A stretch of DNA of 64,000 nucleotides, from NCBI GenBank assembly GCA_964059195.1, contig CAXKWD010000001.1, positions 215,334,484-215,398,483 of the forward strand, written 5' to 3'. The notes under the pieces were generated by a model. It did no database searches. It was not told the DNA's origin and worked only from the letters and a program-made list of their open reading frames with translations. Source of the DNA: Ectobius pallidus. Taxonomy: Eukaryota; Arthropoda; Insecta; Blattodea; Ectobiidae. Below, piece by piece: positions 35,001 through 44,895 of the stretch. The number at the start of each line of letters is the position of its first letter. Positions within the stretch are counted from its first letter, which is position 1. The translations under genes and the position numbers were made by a program.

Positions 35001-38000
35001 TTAAATGGAGTATTATGGGACAGATATATCACGTGAAGGAAAAAACATATTTATTTTATGATTCAATAGTTAAAAAATAGTACAATATGGTTCAGAAATT
35101 TGGCAAAAAGGGAGAGGAAAGAAAATTATTAGCAACAGAAATGGATTTTTGGAGAAGAGCAAATAGAACTTCTAGGATGGAAAGAAGTAGAAATGAAGCA
35201 GTTCGGGAACAAATGGAAGTACAACACACTAAAATAGATGATATTAAAGACAAGCAACTCATGTGGTATGGTCATGTGAGAAGGATGGGGAAGGAGAAAG
35301 AAGATCTTCAGATGGAATCCTCCGGGCAAAAAGAAGAGAGGTAGACCAAAGAAGACATGGTTTAATGGGATACAAGAAGACATAAAGAAGAAAAACATTC
35401 CTGAGAATCTATGGGAGGATAGAGGGGCTTGGAGATTATTGGTTGGTTGTCAAATCATCCTTCTCATATCGTATATTAAAATACAGATCTTAAATTAGCA
35501 TTCACTGGGTCTGTGGAGAACAGGTTGGGATCCGCTGCTCTGGAGAGACTGAGTCTCGTGAAAATGGACACACCTACAAAAAATAAAAATAAAATAATGA
35601 AGTTGAGCTGGCGGAGAAAGAGGAGAGGGGTAATGAATAGTTGTCTAGATGACACAGAATTTGTAACAAAAAGAAAATCTTAGCATTTTTGTTTTACTTT
35701 TTCCTATTCTTTTAAACAATTTGTCACACTCGAATGCTTCAAAAAATGAACCCGTATTTGTCTATTCGGCAAGGACTGCTCCAGATTCCCAGGAATACAG
35801 TCTTGCTGAGGAGGTTGTTAGGAACACCAGCCCAAGGCGGAGGTGGGGACATGAGAGGAGCAATGACGCCCATCTCAGTTCCCCATTCAACTAGAAACCT
35901 GATGGCGATCTGCAGAAGAGGCTACATGCACTTGATCAATTGGAATAATAATAGGGCTGAAAATCGACAAAAATTTCTAATCGAGTTAACGCTTGACTTT
36001 AATCGATTAATCGACTGATTAATCGGCAAACAGGTCGGTATTTTAAACGAAATCAAAGTGTACATTTAATATTGTTTTACACGTTTAATAACTACTGCAC
36101 TACAGATAATCAGAAGAAATCCTGAATTAATGAATACCATTATTAGTTAACTAGTGAAAAAATATATAGAAAACTTACATTTCCGGTTACTTTTTCAGCC
36201 AAGACTTGAGACACAGGAGTTTGTTGACTAAACTACACTTCAGATTTCTGAATAACGGGAATTGTTTGGACACAATAGGCTGTGCCAAGGCCGGAGAAGC
36301 GAGAGACAGGAGTTTGGTCATTTGACCCATTTCTCGAAAAACGTCTTTCAGAATTCGACTAAACCGATTAATCGGAAAATGTAATTGATCGACGATTAAA
36401 TGTTTAATCGGTTAATCGTGCCGATTAATCGGTACACCCCTAGTATAAACACAGATGAAATAATAAATAAATAAAAAATAAATAAACTAGACCTGATGCA
36501 GGGTATAGTCTTACAAAACTTTCAAACTTTCGCCCATTCTTCTCCACGACTGGGCGCCCGCCCACTTAATGGGAGTTATTCCTACAGGTAATTAACATAA
36601 TAAGGACGTGGCCACTCGAGAGAAGTGCTCCAAATTCGTAGGGGCACATGCCACTACAGGAGGTACTATAACAGCCTAGAGCACTGGTGCGGAGACAATT
36701 GAAAGCGACAAGCAAACCAGTTACACTGCCATAGTGCATGTAGCCTATTGTGGTAAAAATAAAATCAGGTAAACTGATGTAAAAAAGTGCCAGTATGTTT
36801 TTGTTTAATCAGTTATGACTGCAATTATGATAATTATGCAGAATATGTTTTTTTTTTTTTTTAAATTGATTTCCAAGTTAAGCTCCAGATTTATTCATTA
36901 AGCAGGGCTTACGGAAGAAGAAAGGTCTACCATCTCGGCCACCTGGGTCATTTTAACGGTCTAGTTGGATAAGCGCATGTAAAACAATAGTGTTTTTTGT
37001 CATAGCTACCTGTATTTTAATTTCCAAGGCCTTATAAGATCACAGTAAAACAATAGGCTATGTTGTCAAGATAACTGATTTTCATTCTTTTTATAAATTC
37101 TTTCGAATACGTATATTGCCATAAAATAGGCACTAAATTGAGCATTACTCCGAAACAGATCAACCGATTTTATCCATTATGAATAGACGTCTTCCCACGG
37201 ACATTGTAAATGTGTATACCAAGTTTCATAAAAGTCCGGTAAAGCGTATTTGAGTTACCGCGTCTTTAAAATATACACTAAATTGGGTTTTACTCCGGTA
37301 CCGGTCAACAGATTAGGTTCAAATTCAATAGGGCACTTCTCATGGACGTCATAAATGGGTATACCAAGTTTCATGGAAATCCGTTACAGCGTATTAAAAT
37401 AGGCACTAAATTGGGCATTACTCCGGTACCGGTGAACCGATTTGGTTCAATAGCAATAGGGTTCTTCCCATCGACATTATGAATGTTTATACCAAGTTTC
37501 ATGAAAATCCGAAAAAGCGTACTTGAGTTATGGTGCGTACAGACGCACGGACAGACAGACAGACAGACGGACAGACATTTTTTCGTCCCCCACACAATCT
37601 CATAAAGTACCATACTGGCACTTAATAAAATATTATTTATGACGGTGCTGGTGTGCAAAATTTTATTGACAGTACCTAATTACCATAGATACAGCTCCTT
37701 ACCTTTATTAAGTGCCAGAATGGTACTTTCTGAGATGGTGTGGTGGACGGTAAAATGTTTGTCTGTCTGTCCGTCCATGTGTTTGTACGAGCGATAACTC
37801 AAAATACGCTTTATCGGATTTTCATGAAACTTGCTATAAGCATTTATAACGCCCATGGGAAGAAGCCTAGTGATTTTGGACCAAATCGGTTGACCGGTGC
37901 CGGAGTAATGCCCAATTTAGTGCCTATTTTAAGGTAATATATTATTTTTATAGAAAGAATTTTTCACATGCAAAAAACAGATCTAAATTTATTTTCTACA

Positions 38001-38965
38001 GTCATTGTCAAAATACAAGAAGAAACACAATCTTTCGTTTCGCTGAATCAAAATATAAGACGACCAAGGGGCAATTACATGGTCAAAACTATGGTTTGAA
38101 ATTGTATAACAATTTTATTGCTGAGTACCCTGAATATGTAAATTACAATCTTAAACATTTTAAGAGGAAAATAAAAAAAATTTATTAGATAATATTAATA
38201 AGTTAACACACTTTAATTTTGTTTGGTCTTTCAATGTTTCAGTCCAATTAATTATATTTTTTGTTGTAAATGCTATTTTTACCACTGGTTAAGGCTAATA
38301 ATTATTTTTATTTACATGTAGCCTACTCATAAATTTAGAATTTTTCGTGTATAGTATACTGTGCAGTGATATGTAATTATATTTATATTAATCTAGATTA
38401 ATATAAATATAATTACATTTATGTAATTTATGTAATTATATTTATATTAATCTAGATTAATATAAATATAATTACATATCAAATATCGTGTTTAGGGAAT
38501 ATAGTAGATACTATAGGCCTATTCCCTAAACACGATATTTGCTCAAATAGGGGAATGTTTGGTTTTAGTTGTTTTTACTTGTATTAAATGTGTAATAATG
38601 ATAATGATAATAATAATAAAATAATAAATAAATTGTAAAAAAATTATATAATTTTCTGAAAAATAAAAAATTCTCACGACAACATTTTGTTTTACAGTGT
38701 TCATATACGGTTTTGGAAGTTGCAATACAGATAGTTTGACAAATAACAGGGTGTTAATGAATAACACCTAAATATTTTACCTGTTTTAAGAGGGGACATA
38801 ATACATATTCATAATCGTCTTTCGCAGGTTTGTGCTTTCAGAAAGTTAAAGGACACGGAAGGCAGGAGCATAAAATCTAACCATCGAGCTGTTCAGCCCC
38901 TGAACGGGAGATACGTGTTCTACTGCTCCCCACAAGCGGAAAGAAGTTGTGCCAGCAAACTGTGA
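28830..38965 (+). CDS. CA-C: alpha-carbonic anhydrase with acidic [13 protein letters not shown] insertion
   Basis: Five exons (28830-29061, 30054-30195, 31937-32255, 33697-33930, 38828-38965) join in frame to 354 residues. Residues 1-26 can act as a signal peptide ([12 protein letters not shown]). Then [15 protein letters not shown] (H64), MHFHWG (H94, H96), GSEH (E106), [11 protein letters not shown] (H119), [10 protein letters not shown] (T199, T200) and [11 protein letters not shown]. All zinc ligands are present, so it is probably active. Residues about 139-220, straight after the H119 strand, form a Ser/Asp/Glu-rich insert with four GCSSDED units; ordinary alpha-CAs have about 15 residues here. 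The start could instead be a spliced exon, since TGTCAG|AACT (28902-28911) looks like an acceptor. AATAAA lies at 38983. Confidence 0.93.
29062..30053. other. CA-C intron 1: SINE head
   Basis: Contains a tRNA-like SINE head at 29679-29755 and its tail; otherwise AT-rich and featureless. Confidence 0.55.
29679..29755 (+). repeat. tRNA-derived SINE (CA-C intron 1)
   Basis: 'ggcctgggtggcggagtttg' and 'gttgcgagttcgatcccggc' have A- and B-box spacing. The same head followed by 'gataaatgtgacaggcc'-like words recurs at 55580-55690 and 55720-55790. Confidence 0.7.
30054..30195 (+). CDS. CA-C exon 2 (HFHWG, GSEH)
   Basis: Acceptor TTCTATTGCAG, donor CC|GTGAGT. Encodes [20 protein letters not shown] then NGR; phase 1 in, phase 2 out. 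Confidence 0.93.
30231..30881. mobile_element. hAT-like MITE with 8-bp target duplication (CA-C intron 2)
   Basis: Ends are TAGGGTTCGGATGTTTATGA and its exact complement. Flanks carry a perfect 8-bp duplication CTTATATC (30223-30230 and 30882-30889). Length 651 bp, no transposase. It begins 35 bp after the exon 2 splice donor. Confidence 0.88.
30903..31355. repeat. R2 interspersed repeat (CA-C intron 2)
   Basis: Closely related to 53395-53887: shared words include 'gtcccgctttttgtgattg', 'cacttcttgacagaatacat', 'ctacaccagtctg' and 'aagtcatttgggataatttg'. Both copies keep pieces of an eroded open frame. The parent family is not recognised. Confidence 0.7.
31937..32255 (+). CDS. CA-C exon 3 with acidic repeat insert
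   Basis: Acceptor TCTCGTTAG, donor CAG|GTATGA; 106 codons against 36 in the same exon of CA-E. Starts [13 protein letters not shown], then the acidic insert with GCSSDED at 32019, 32082, 32118 and 32145, and ends [11 protein letters not shown], the normal CA strand. The frame is open throughout and both splice phases match the sisters, so the insert is coding. Confidence 0.93.
32019..32165 (+). repeat. GCSSDED tandem coding repeats
   Basis: Four copies of a 7-residue unit Gly-Cys-Ser-Ser-Asp-Glu-Asp at irregular spacing. Synonymous third-base differences between copies (for example GAT/GAC, GAA/GAG, TCT/TCC/TCG) suggest the protein sequence is under selection rather than freshly duplicated. 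Confidence 0.85.
32256..33696. other. CA-C intron 3: repeat shared with CA-B intron 4
   Basis: 32680-33150 is the second copy of the non-coding repeat found at 26420-27310. The 90-codon open frame from 32633 is inside this repeat, and the other copy is not open, so it is not a gene. Confidence 0.65.
33697..33930 (+). CDS. CA-C exon 4 (SLTTEP loop)
   Basis: Acceptor GCTTTCAG, donor CAG|GTGAAT; 78 codons, phase 0 both ends. Contains [20 protein letters not shown]201 of the usual TTPP loop is Glu. Confidence 0.94.
33946..34390 (+). repeat. R1 interspersed repeat (CA-C intron 4)
   Basis: Starts 'ttaagtgccagaatagtag' 16 bp after the exon 4 donor and contains 'aatcggttgaccggtaccgg' and 'atggcaacatattgttttac'. 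Opposite orientation to the copy at 22127. Confidence 0.8.
34777..34850 (+). repeat. tRNA-derived SINE head
   Basis: Close relative of the 13868 copy: 'gcggtggtttagaagtagcg', then 'cccgcctctagatc' and 'aaggtcgcggatcaaaccc'. A- and B-box spacing is tRNA-like. Confidence 0.6.
34880..35440 (+). pseudogene. LINE ORF2 C-terminal remnant (CA-C intron 4)
   Basis: Plus-strand frames give [16 protein letters not shown], then [33 protein letters not shown] and a Lys/Arg-rich tail. The order 'YKYLG', 'FWRR..R.SR..R.RN', 'K..L.WYGHV.RM' is the typical end of RTE-like LINE proteins. Broken by stops and frameshifts. Confidence 0.85.
35951..36441. mobile_element. Probable hAT-like MITE rich in ATTAATCG words
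   Basis: Left end 'agggctgaaaatcgac' and right end 'gattaatcggtacacccct' are imperfect inverted repeats, with many 'gattaatcg' words near both ends. Ends like AGGGGTGTACCGATTAATCG are common in hAT MITEs. The target duplication is not clear. Confidence 0.45.
36763..37628 (-). repeat. R1 repeat, expanded copy (CA-C intron 4)
   Basis: Bounded by the R1 ends ('aaatcaggtaaactgatg' and 'ccatactggcacttaata'). The inner block 'ggtataccaagtttcat...ggcactaaattgggcattac' occurs about three times, so the copy is longer than the usual 520 bp. Confidence 0.75.
37705..37960 (+). repeat. R1 repeat, partial copy
   Basis: Starts 'ttaagtgccagaatggtac' and continues through 'caaatcggttgaccggtg' to 'ttttaaggtaatatatta'. 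It forms an inverted pair with the copy ending at 37628. Confidence 0.75.
38371..38541. repeat. Two perfect 48-bp palindromes plus a hairpin
   Basis: 38371-38418 is a perfect palindrome centred on TCTAGA (24-bp arms, no spacer). 38429-38478 repeats it with 25-bp arms. 38480-38541 is a third structure with 22-bp perfect arms ('caaatatcgtgtttagggaa' and complement) and an 18-base loop. The block sits about 290 bp before the last CA-C exon. Confidence 0.95.
38828..38965 (+). CDS. CA-C exon 5 (C-terminus)
   Basis: Acceptor TCTTTCGCAG; encodes [16 protein letters not shown], then [14 protein letters not shown] and ends CASKL-stop. It lies 4.9 kb after exon 4 because the intron is packed with repeats. 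Confidence 0.93.
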   Translation, partial: VCAFRKLKDTEGRSIKSNHRAVQPLNGRYVFYCSPQAERSCASKL

Positions 38966-38982
38966 TGTCTCAATTTCATATT

Positions 38983-38988
38983 AATAAA
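38983..38988 (+). promoter_or_regulatory. Polyadenylation signal of CA-C
   Basis: AATAAA, 18 bp after the CA-C stop codon. Confidence 0.75.
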
Positions 38989-39044
38989 CTTAACCATATA
39001 AGAACAACAATGAAGCCATTATTTCTAACCTTAGAAAAGAATAA

Positions 39045-39707
39045 GGCCGGTCCTTAAAGGAAGTTTCCCTGGGGCCGATTACAGAAACAAAACACAATTT
39101 CATGGAAATGTTTATTGCAATAGATACAGCAAATTTTCAGCTATTTTTCAACATATTTCCCACCGGACAGCTATTTCCCACATTTTTCATTCCGTGGGAC
39201 CAACGTTTGAATACCTGTGTCGGAGAAGTATGCCGCCTGGGATTTGAACCATTGTGTGGCTACCATGTCCGCCTCTTTGTCATTCTGTCATTTCTTGAGG
39301 TGTAGAAAAAGATGGAAATCACTGGGAGCGAAGTCCGGGCTCTAGGGTGGATGTTTAAACACCTCTTACCAAGTCTCCTGCAGAAGTTCGGCTGAGATTT
39401 GTTTAAGCGTTCACCCCAAAGCCCGGACCTCGCTTCCAGTGATTTCCATCTACCTCACGAAATGACAAATAATGACAGAGAGGCGAAGATGGTTGTCACA
39501 CAGTGGTTCAAATCCCTGGCGGCAGATTTCTACGAGACAGTTTTTCAAAAGTTGGTACCACGGTATGACAAATGTCTCAATTCCGGTTGTGAATATGTTG
39601 AAAAATAGCTGAACACTTGCTGTAACATTTGAAGTAAGTATTTCCATGAAATTGTGTTTTGTTTCTGTAAAGGGCCCCACGGTAACTTACTTTGTGGATG
39701 GCCCTCG
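39045..39707. mobile_element. Mariner-derived foldback element, copy 2
   Basis: Two inverted arms that each encode the mariner transposase C-terminus. The right half reads [42 protein letters not shown] then EYVEK-stop. The SPDLAxSDF motif carries the last catalytic Asp of mariner transposases. The left half is the same sequence inverted. Ends carry 'ggaagtttccctgggg' and 'ccctcg' before TA. Confidence 0.88.
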
Positions 39708-40369
39708 TATAAATAATTAGATTTTAAGATACCGGGCCAGTACTCTTGATACTTCAGGGTATAAATAAATACAAGTTACATGACTCTGTGGTACTATGTG
39801 ATTATATTATTTATAAACGCTTTGATCACGATCTACGGCTTCCGGAATGTGAAGCATTACCTTACTAACTGATGGCAACTTTGGCAACAGATGCCTTGGA
39901 CGTAGAAGTCTAAATAGCTAGAGATAGTATTTGTTGGTAATAAAGATAAGTGCTAAGTTTTACAAAACATTTTTTCTTCCCCAAATTTAGCTTTATAGAT
40001 GAAATGTAGAAAAATTGACAGTAAAATTACCAAAAAATGATGAAAAAACGAAACCAAATTCTAAAAGAGATCTAAAAATAAAAAATGGGGAAAATTACCA
40101 TTTTTATAATCTAGAAGTCATCGTCAGAATATCTGCATTAGTGGGGAACAAAGATGACATGTCATCAAAATCCGGGCCCTGATAATAACAGAGATGACTT
40201 TTATCTTCTCTACTCGTAACATCTTAAGTACAGTATTGTAGAAGAGTTTGAAATTGAGTATTGAGTTTTCACCAGGAATCAGAAGAAGAAATTAATAATT
40301 GAAACGTTGCCACGGAAGCACATCTTCCAGCCAAAATGTCCCCTCGGCTCAAGTTTGTGAGGAAACACC

Positions 40370-40624
40370 ATGAGCAATAATTCCGATGCAGAAAAAGAGT
40401 CGGTTAAGAGTTCTTCAGAGAATATAGTTAACGCTGATAGCCAGTCTGGGAGTAGTGCATCGAAATGGAATTCTGCCGTAGAGAACGAAGCAGGGAAGGA
40501 AATTACTGTCGTTGATAGTCTAGTGCAAGGAACTGACGTTGTAGATGGCCAATCAATCGGCGGCCAACCGGAAGAAACTGCTCTGGAAAATAGACAATCA
40601 ATCGGCACTTCATCACAGCAGAAC
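40370..40624 (+). CDS. CA-D probable exon 1 (Ser/Asp-rich)
   Basis: ATG after an in-frame stop, then an 85-codon polar stretch (MSNNSDAEKESVKSSSEN; DGQSIGGQPEE). Donors AAC|GTAAAT (40624) and AAT|GTACGT (40630) both leave phase 0, matching the phase-0 acceptor of the repeat exon. Composition (Ser, Asp, Gln) resembles the downstream repeats. No CA homology, so linkage to CA-D is inference. Confidence 0.5.
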
Positions 40625-43600
40625 GTAAATGTACGTAATCATCAAGTAGCGAGATAGTTTGATCTTGTGGTTACTTAACGACGGTTGAGCACTGCTAGTT
40701 AGGCCTAAAACAGTTGACGGGGTTGCCGAAATTTTGTCTTGCAGAATTCATTTTATATACGAGGGACGTCCACAAAGTAATTTTCCCTGGGTCCGTTTAC
40801 AGAAACAAAACACAATTTCAAGTAAATAGTTATTGCAACAGACACAGCCAGTGTTCAGCTGTTTTTCAATATATTCGCCACCGGAATTGAAACATTTGTC
40901 ATACGGTGGGACCAACTTTTGATTACGTGTAGTAGAAGTGTACCGCCTGGGATTTGAACCACAGTGTGACAACCATCCTCGCCTCTCTGTCATTATTTGT
41001 CATTTCGTGAGGTGTAGGAAAGATGGAAATCACTGGAAGCGAGGTCCAAGGGTGAATGTTTAAACAACTCCCAGCCGAACTTCTGCAGGAGACTTGCTAG
41101 GAGGTGCTTAAACATCCACTCTACAGCCCGGACTTCGTTCCCAGTCATTTCTATCTTTTTCTACACCTCAAGAAATGACAGATAATGACAAAGAGGCGGA
41201 CATGGTAGCCAGACAATGGTTCAAATCCCAGGCGGCAGACTTCTCCAATACAGGTAGGCCTATTCAAATGTTAGTCGCACGGAATGAAAAATGTCTCAAT
41301 TCCGATGGTGAATATGTTGAATAATAGCTGAACTTTTGATGTATCTAATGCAATAAACATTTCCATGAAATTGTGCTTTGTTTCTGTAAACGGCCTCAGG
41401 GAAACTTACTTTATGGACAGGTCTTTTAAAAGAATATTATTTAAGTCCTCTAAAAAATGAATATCTCTCAAAATTTCCCTTGAAAAAATTCAGTATCGTT
41501 GTAAAAAAAATATTTGGTACTCTAAATGAAAATGTCGCGAATACGCAAAATTTCCTTTTTTTTTTAATGTATTTTACGGACTATAAGACGCTCCGGACCA
41601 TAAGACGCACCTTGATTTTAGGACGAAAATTTAAAGGAAAATAAATTTAAAATGGGATAATATACTTCAGTGCATAAACAAATTATAACATTGTACAATG
41701 GAATTAGTGTAAATAACTTCTAACTTAAAACCTGCTGCTGTACGAAAATATCTTCTGTACAGGTGGCAACGCGTAAATTTTAACGACTGAACTGATTTCC
41801 CATGGAAGACTTAAAATATTTTTACACTCTCTAACCCTGAATTCAGCATATGGTAAGTGTAACGGGAGAAGGCTGTTTAGAGGTGTTTGCCTTCATTTAA
41901 ACCACCCGGCGGAGACAACTCCTATCGTATAAAAGAACTCAACATTCCTTTCTTTTCGCATTATATACCTGGCTTCCAGCTACCCTTATTTACGATTTTG
42001 ACACGTGCACCTGTGCCAAAATTTGAACCTATCTTATCGTTGTTTATACCTGTGATATTCCGGCAATATTTACCATAATTTAATTTTTTTGTGTACTTCG
42101 GGCCATTGGACGCATCCAACTTTCAAAGCTCTGTTTTAAAGGTAAAAAAGTGCGTCTTATAGTCCGAAAAATACGGTATATTTCGGCGTAGATGTGTTTG
42201 AAACAAAAATGAATCACTTTGTCAACGGTAATAACTACAATCGTGAATCCACTATTCACGAAAAACACGTATCCTTATTAATGGATTAATGAATTTTAGT
42301 ACATCTCTAGTTAAAAATGAAACGTTATTGTTTTATAAACTGTTTTAACCGTAAACCCCACCCCCAAATGCTAAGAACTATTACTATAATAAAAATTATA
42401 TCGCAGGGAATTCCTGAGGTGGAACATCTATCAAGCAAAAGTGTTTTCGAGGGGACTGTTGATTTAAAATTACCATCACAAGAAAGTGAATCCCTGAATG
42501 CTGCTTCAACGGATAGTGTGCCTCAGATAATAACTGATCCAGATTCTGCAACGATGGGAAGCACTTCTCGGTCAAACGGTAATCCATCGATGACAGATGT
42601 ACCTCAGTCTATCAGAAGTGCATCACAAGTCATCCCAAGTGAGCCTCAGAGAATTGCTGATTCAGATGCTGTAACAACTTCTGGGACTACTGGTGATCCG
42701 TCGATGACAAGTGTATCACTGTCCATCAGAAGTGGATCACAAGCCATCTCAAGAGAGTCCCAGAGAATTGCTGATTCAGATGCTGCATCGAGGAGAAGCA
42801 CTTCTCGGACAGCTGGAGATCCATCGATGACAAGTGTATCACGATCCATCAAAAGTGCATCACAAGCCATCTCAAGAGAGTCCCAGAGAATTGCTGATTC
42901 AGATGCTGCATCGAGGAGAAGCACTTCTCGGACAGTTGGTGATCCATCGATGACAAGTGTATCACGATCCATCAGAAGTGCATCACAAGCCATCTCAAGA
43001 GAGTCCCAGGGAATTGCTGATTCAGATGCTGTATCGAGAAGCACTTCTCGGACAGCTGGAGATCCATCGATGACAAGTGTATCACGATCCATCAGAAGTG
43101 GATCTCACGCAATCCCAAGTGACTCCCAGAGAATTTCTGATTCAGATGCCGCGACAAAGAGAAGCACTTCTTTGATAATTGGTGGTCCAATAGATCCATC
43201 GATGTCAAGTGTATCACGATCTATCAGAAGTGCATCTCCAGCCATCCCAAGTGAGTCCCAGGGAATTGGCAGTCACCAGTCTCCGATCAACATACGCAAG
43301 GAATTTTGCAGACAGATCAACCCACCTCCTCTGGTGTACTCTCACTACTGGGACTTCAGCAGGACAGCTATTGCCTCCAACGATGGAACTACCTGTAAGT
43401 ATTACTTCGAAGTAAAATCTTATCTTACTATGTGATTGTCATAGGTAATCCCACGCGCAGAAGCGAATTTATCTTATGAAACTTGTTGCATCTGGCGCTG
43501 TGAAATGAACTCTGGCGTAGCTCAGTTGGTAAAGCATTGCCACGGATAGCCAAAGGTCCTGGGTTCAAATATCAGTGTCGGAGGAATTTTTCTCCTATAA

Positions 43601-44856
43601 TATTCTCATGTAATGTCCAATAGAGACAATAATCTGTGGTTTATGAACGCTTATATATCTATCTTGAATGTTAACTGTACAATAACAGTGGAAGCCCGGT
43701 CATAAAAATCACTAATTAGTGTGCTTCACAGTACTGCATATGACATAACTTGTCTGTCAGCGAGGTAGTTAATTAAGGGCAATCGGGCATAGGAGAGAGG
43801 TTCCATCCGGCGCTGTGAAGTGAACTCTGGCTTAGCTCAGTTGGTAGAGCATTGACACGGATAGCCAAAGGTCCTGGGTTCAGATATCAGTGTCAGATGA
43901 ATTTTTCTCCTATAATATTCTGATGAAAAGTAATTTCAAGATTTCCCTTGTGTACAGTGAAACTCTTGTTGAGGGATATACCTGGAGCACCCGCTCCTTT
44001 GCTGAGTGGAGGCAATCTGAATGGAGCTTATGAACTGCGAGAAATATGTTTCCGTTGGGGACCGAATAACGTCACGGGCTCAGAACACATTATGAATGGT
44101 CGCAGGTAATTTTTTTCTATATTCTTTCCTAATTTATTGATGACTGGACACGCATAATTGTCTTATATTTTAATGTAAGAATACTGTTATTAATATTAAC
44201 TTGTTGCTACTATTGCGGAGATTCTCAAATACAAACGATTATCTGTTGTCTGAAAGTAACGATTTGTGCATGGAAAAGCTCCTCTCTACCTCCACTAAAA
44301 CAAGAAAATGCCGAAAATGACCTAAAAATTGCCGGAAATTGAAAATGACGGAAAATGCAAAATAAAGCAAAAAAAATGGGAAAACAAATTGCCCTTATTT
44401 AATAAATTATTTCATGATACACGTTTATACAGAGTGTCCCGAAAAAAGGTTCCAATATTGAGAGAGGTTGTAGTATGCAACAAAGCAAGACAAAGAGTTC
44501 CCATAAACATTGGTCATAAACTTTATATCTTCGGAGTTATGATCTACTACCACTACTGTCAATTATCACCAGTGGAAGGCTGCATGTGGTGGTCACATCG
44601 AGCACAAGTTGTGAACAGTAGATCAGAGAAATGGTGATCATTGACATTTGACAGTAGTTTTAGTAGATCATAACTCCGAAGATATGAAGTTTATGAGTTT
44701 ATGACCAATGTTTATGGGAACGTTTTGTATTGCTTTGTTGCATACTACAATCTCTCTCAATATTGGAACCTTTTTGCGGGACACTCTGTATATATTCGAG
44801 CTATCTTTGAACCTTTATATAAAAAAAGATGCATTATCATCAAATGCCTTGCCCTA

Positions 44857-44895
<39 letters not shown>

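Larger units (their letters stand above)
40625..42406. other. CA-D intron 1: two DNA elements
   Basis: Contains the third mariner foldback copy (40760-41430) and an element with TATAAGACGCAC ends (41568-42178). Confidence 0.65.
43395..43957. other. CA-D intron 2: two direct SINE copies
   Basis: Filled by two tRNA-like repeats in the same orientation (43512-43583 and 43825-43898) with the shared 5' word 'ggcgctgtgaa' and shared 3' word 'tttttctcctataatattct'. Confidence 0.8.

Noticed and set aside
35734..36018. 94-codon open frame
   Set aside because: Its 3' part overlaps a MITE end and no protein motif is visible.
42646..43092. 148-codon minus-strand open frame
   Set aside because: It is the antisense of the CA-D Ser-rich repeats; the repeat structure keeps this frame open by chance.
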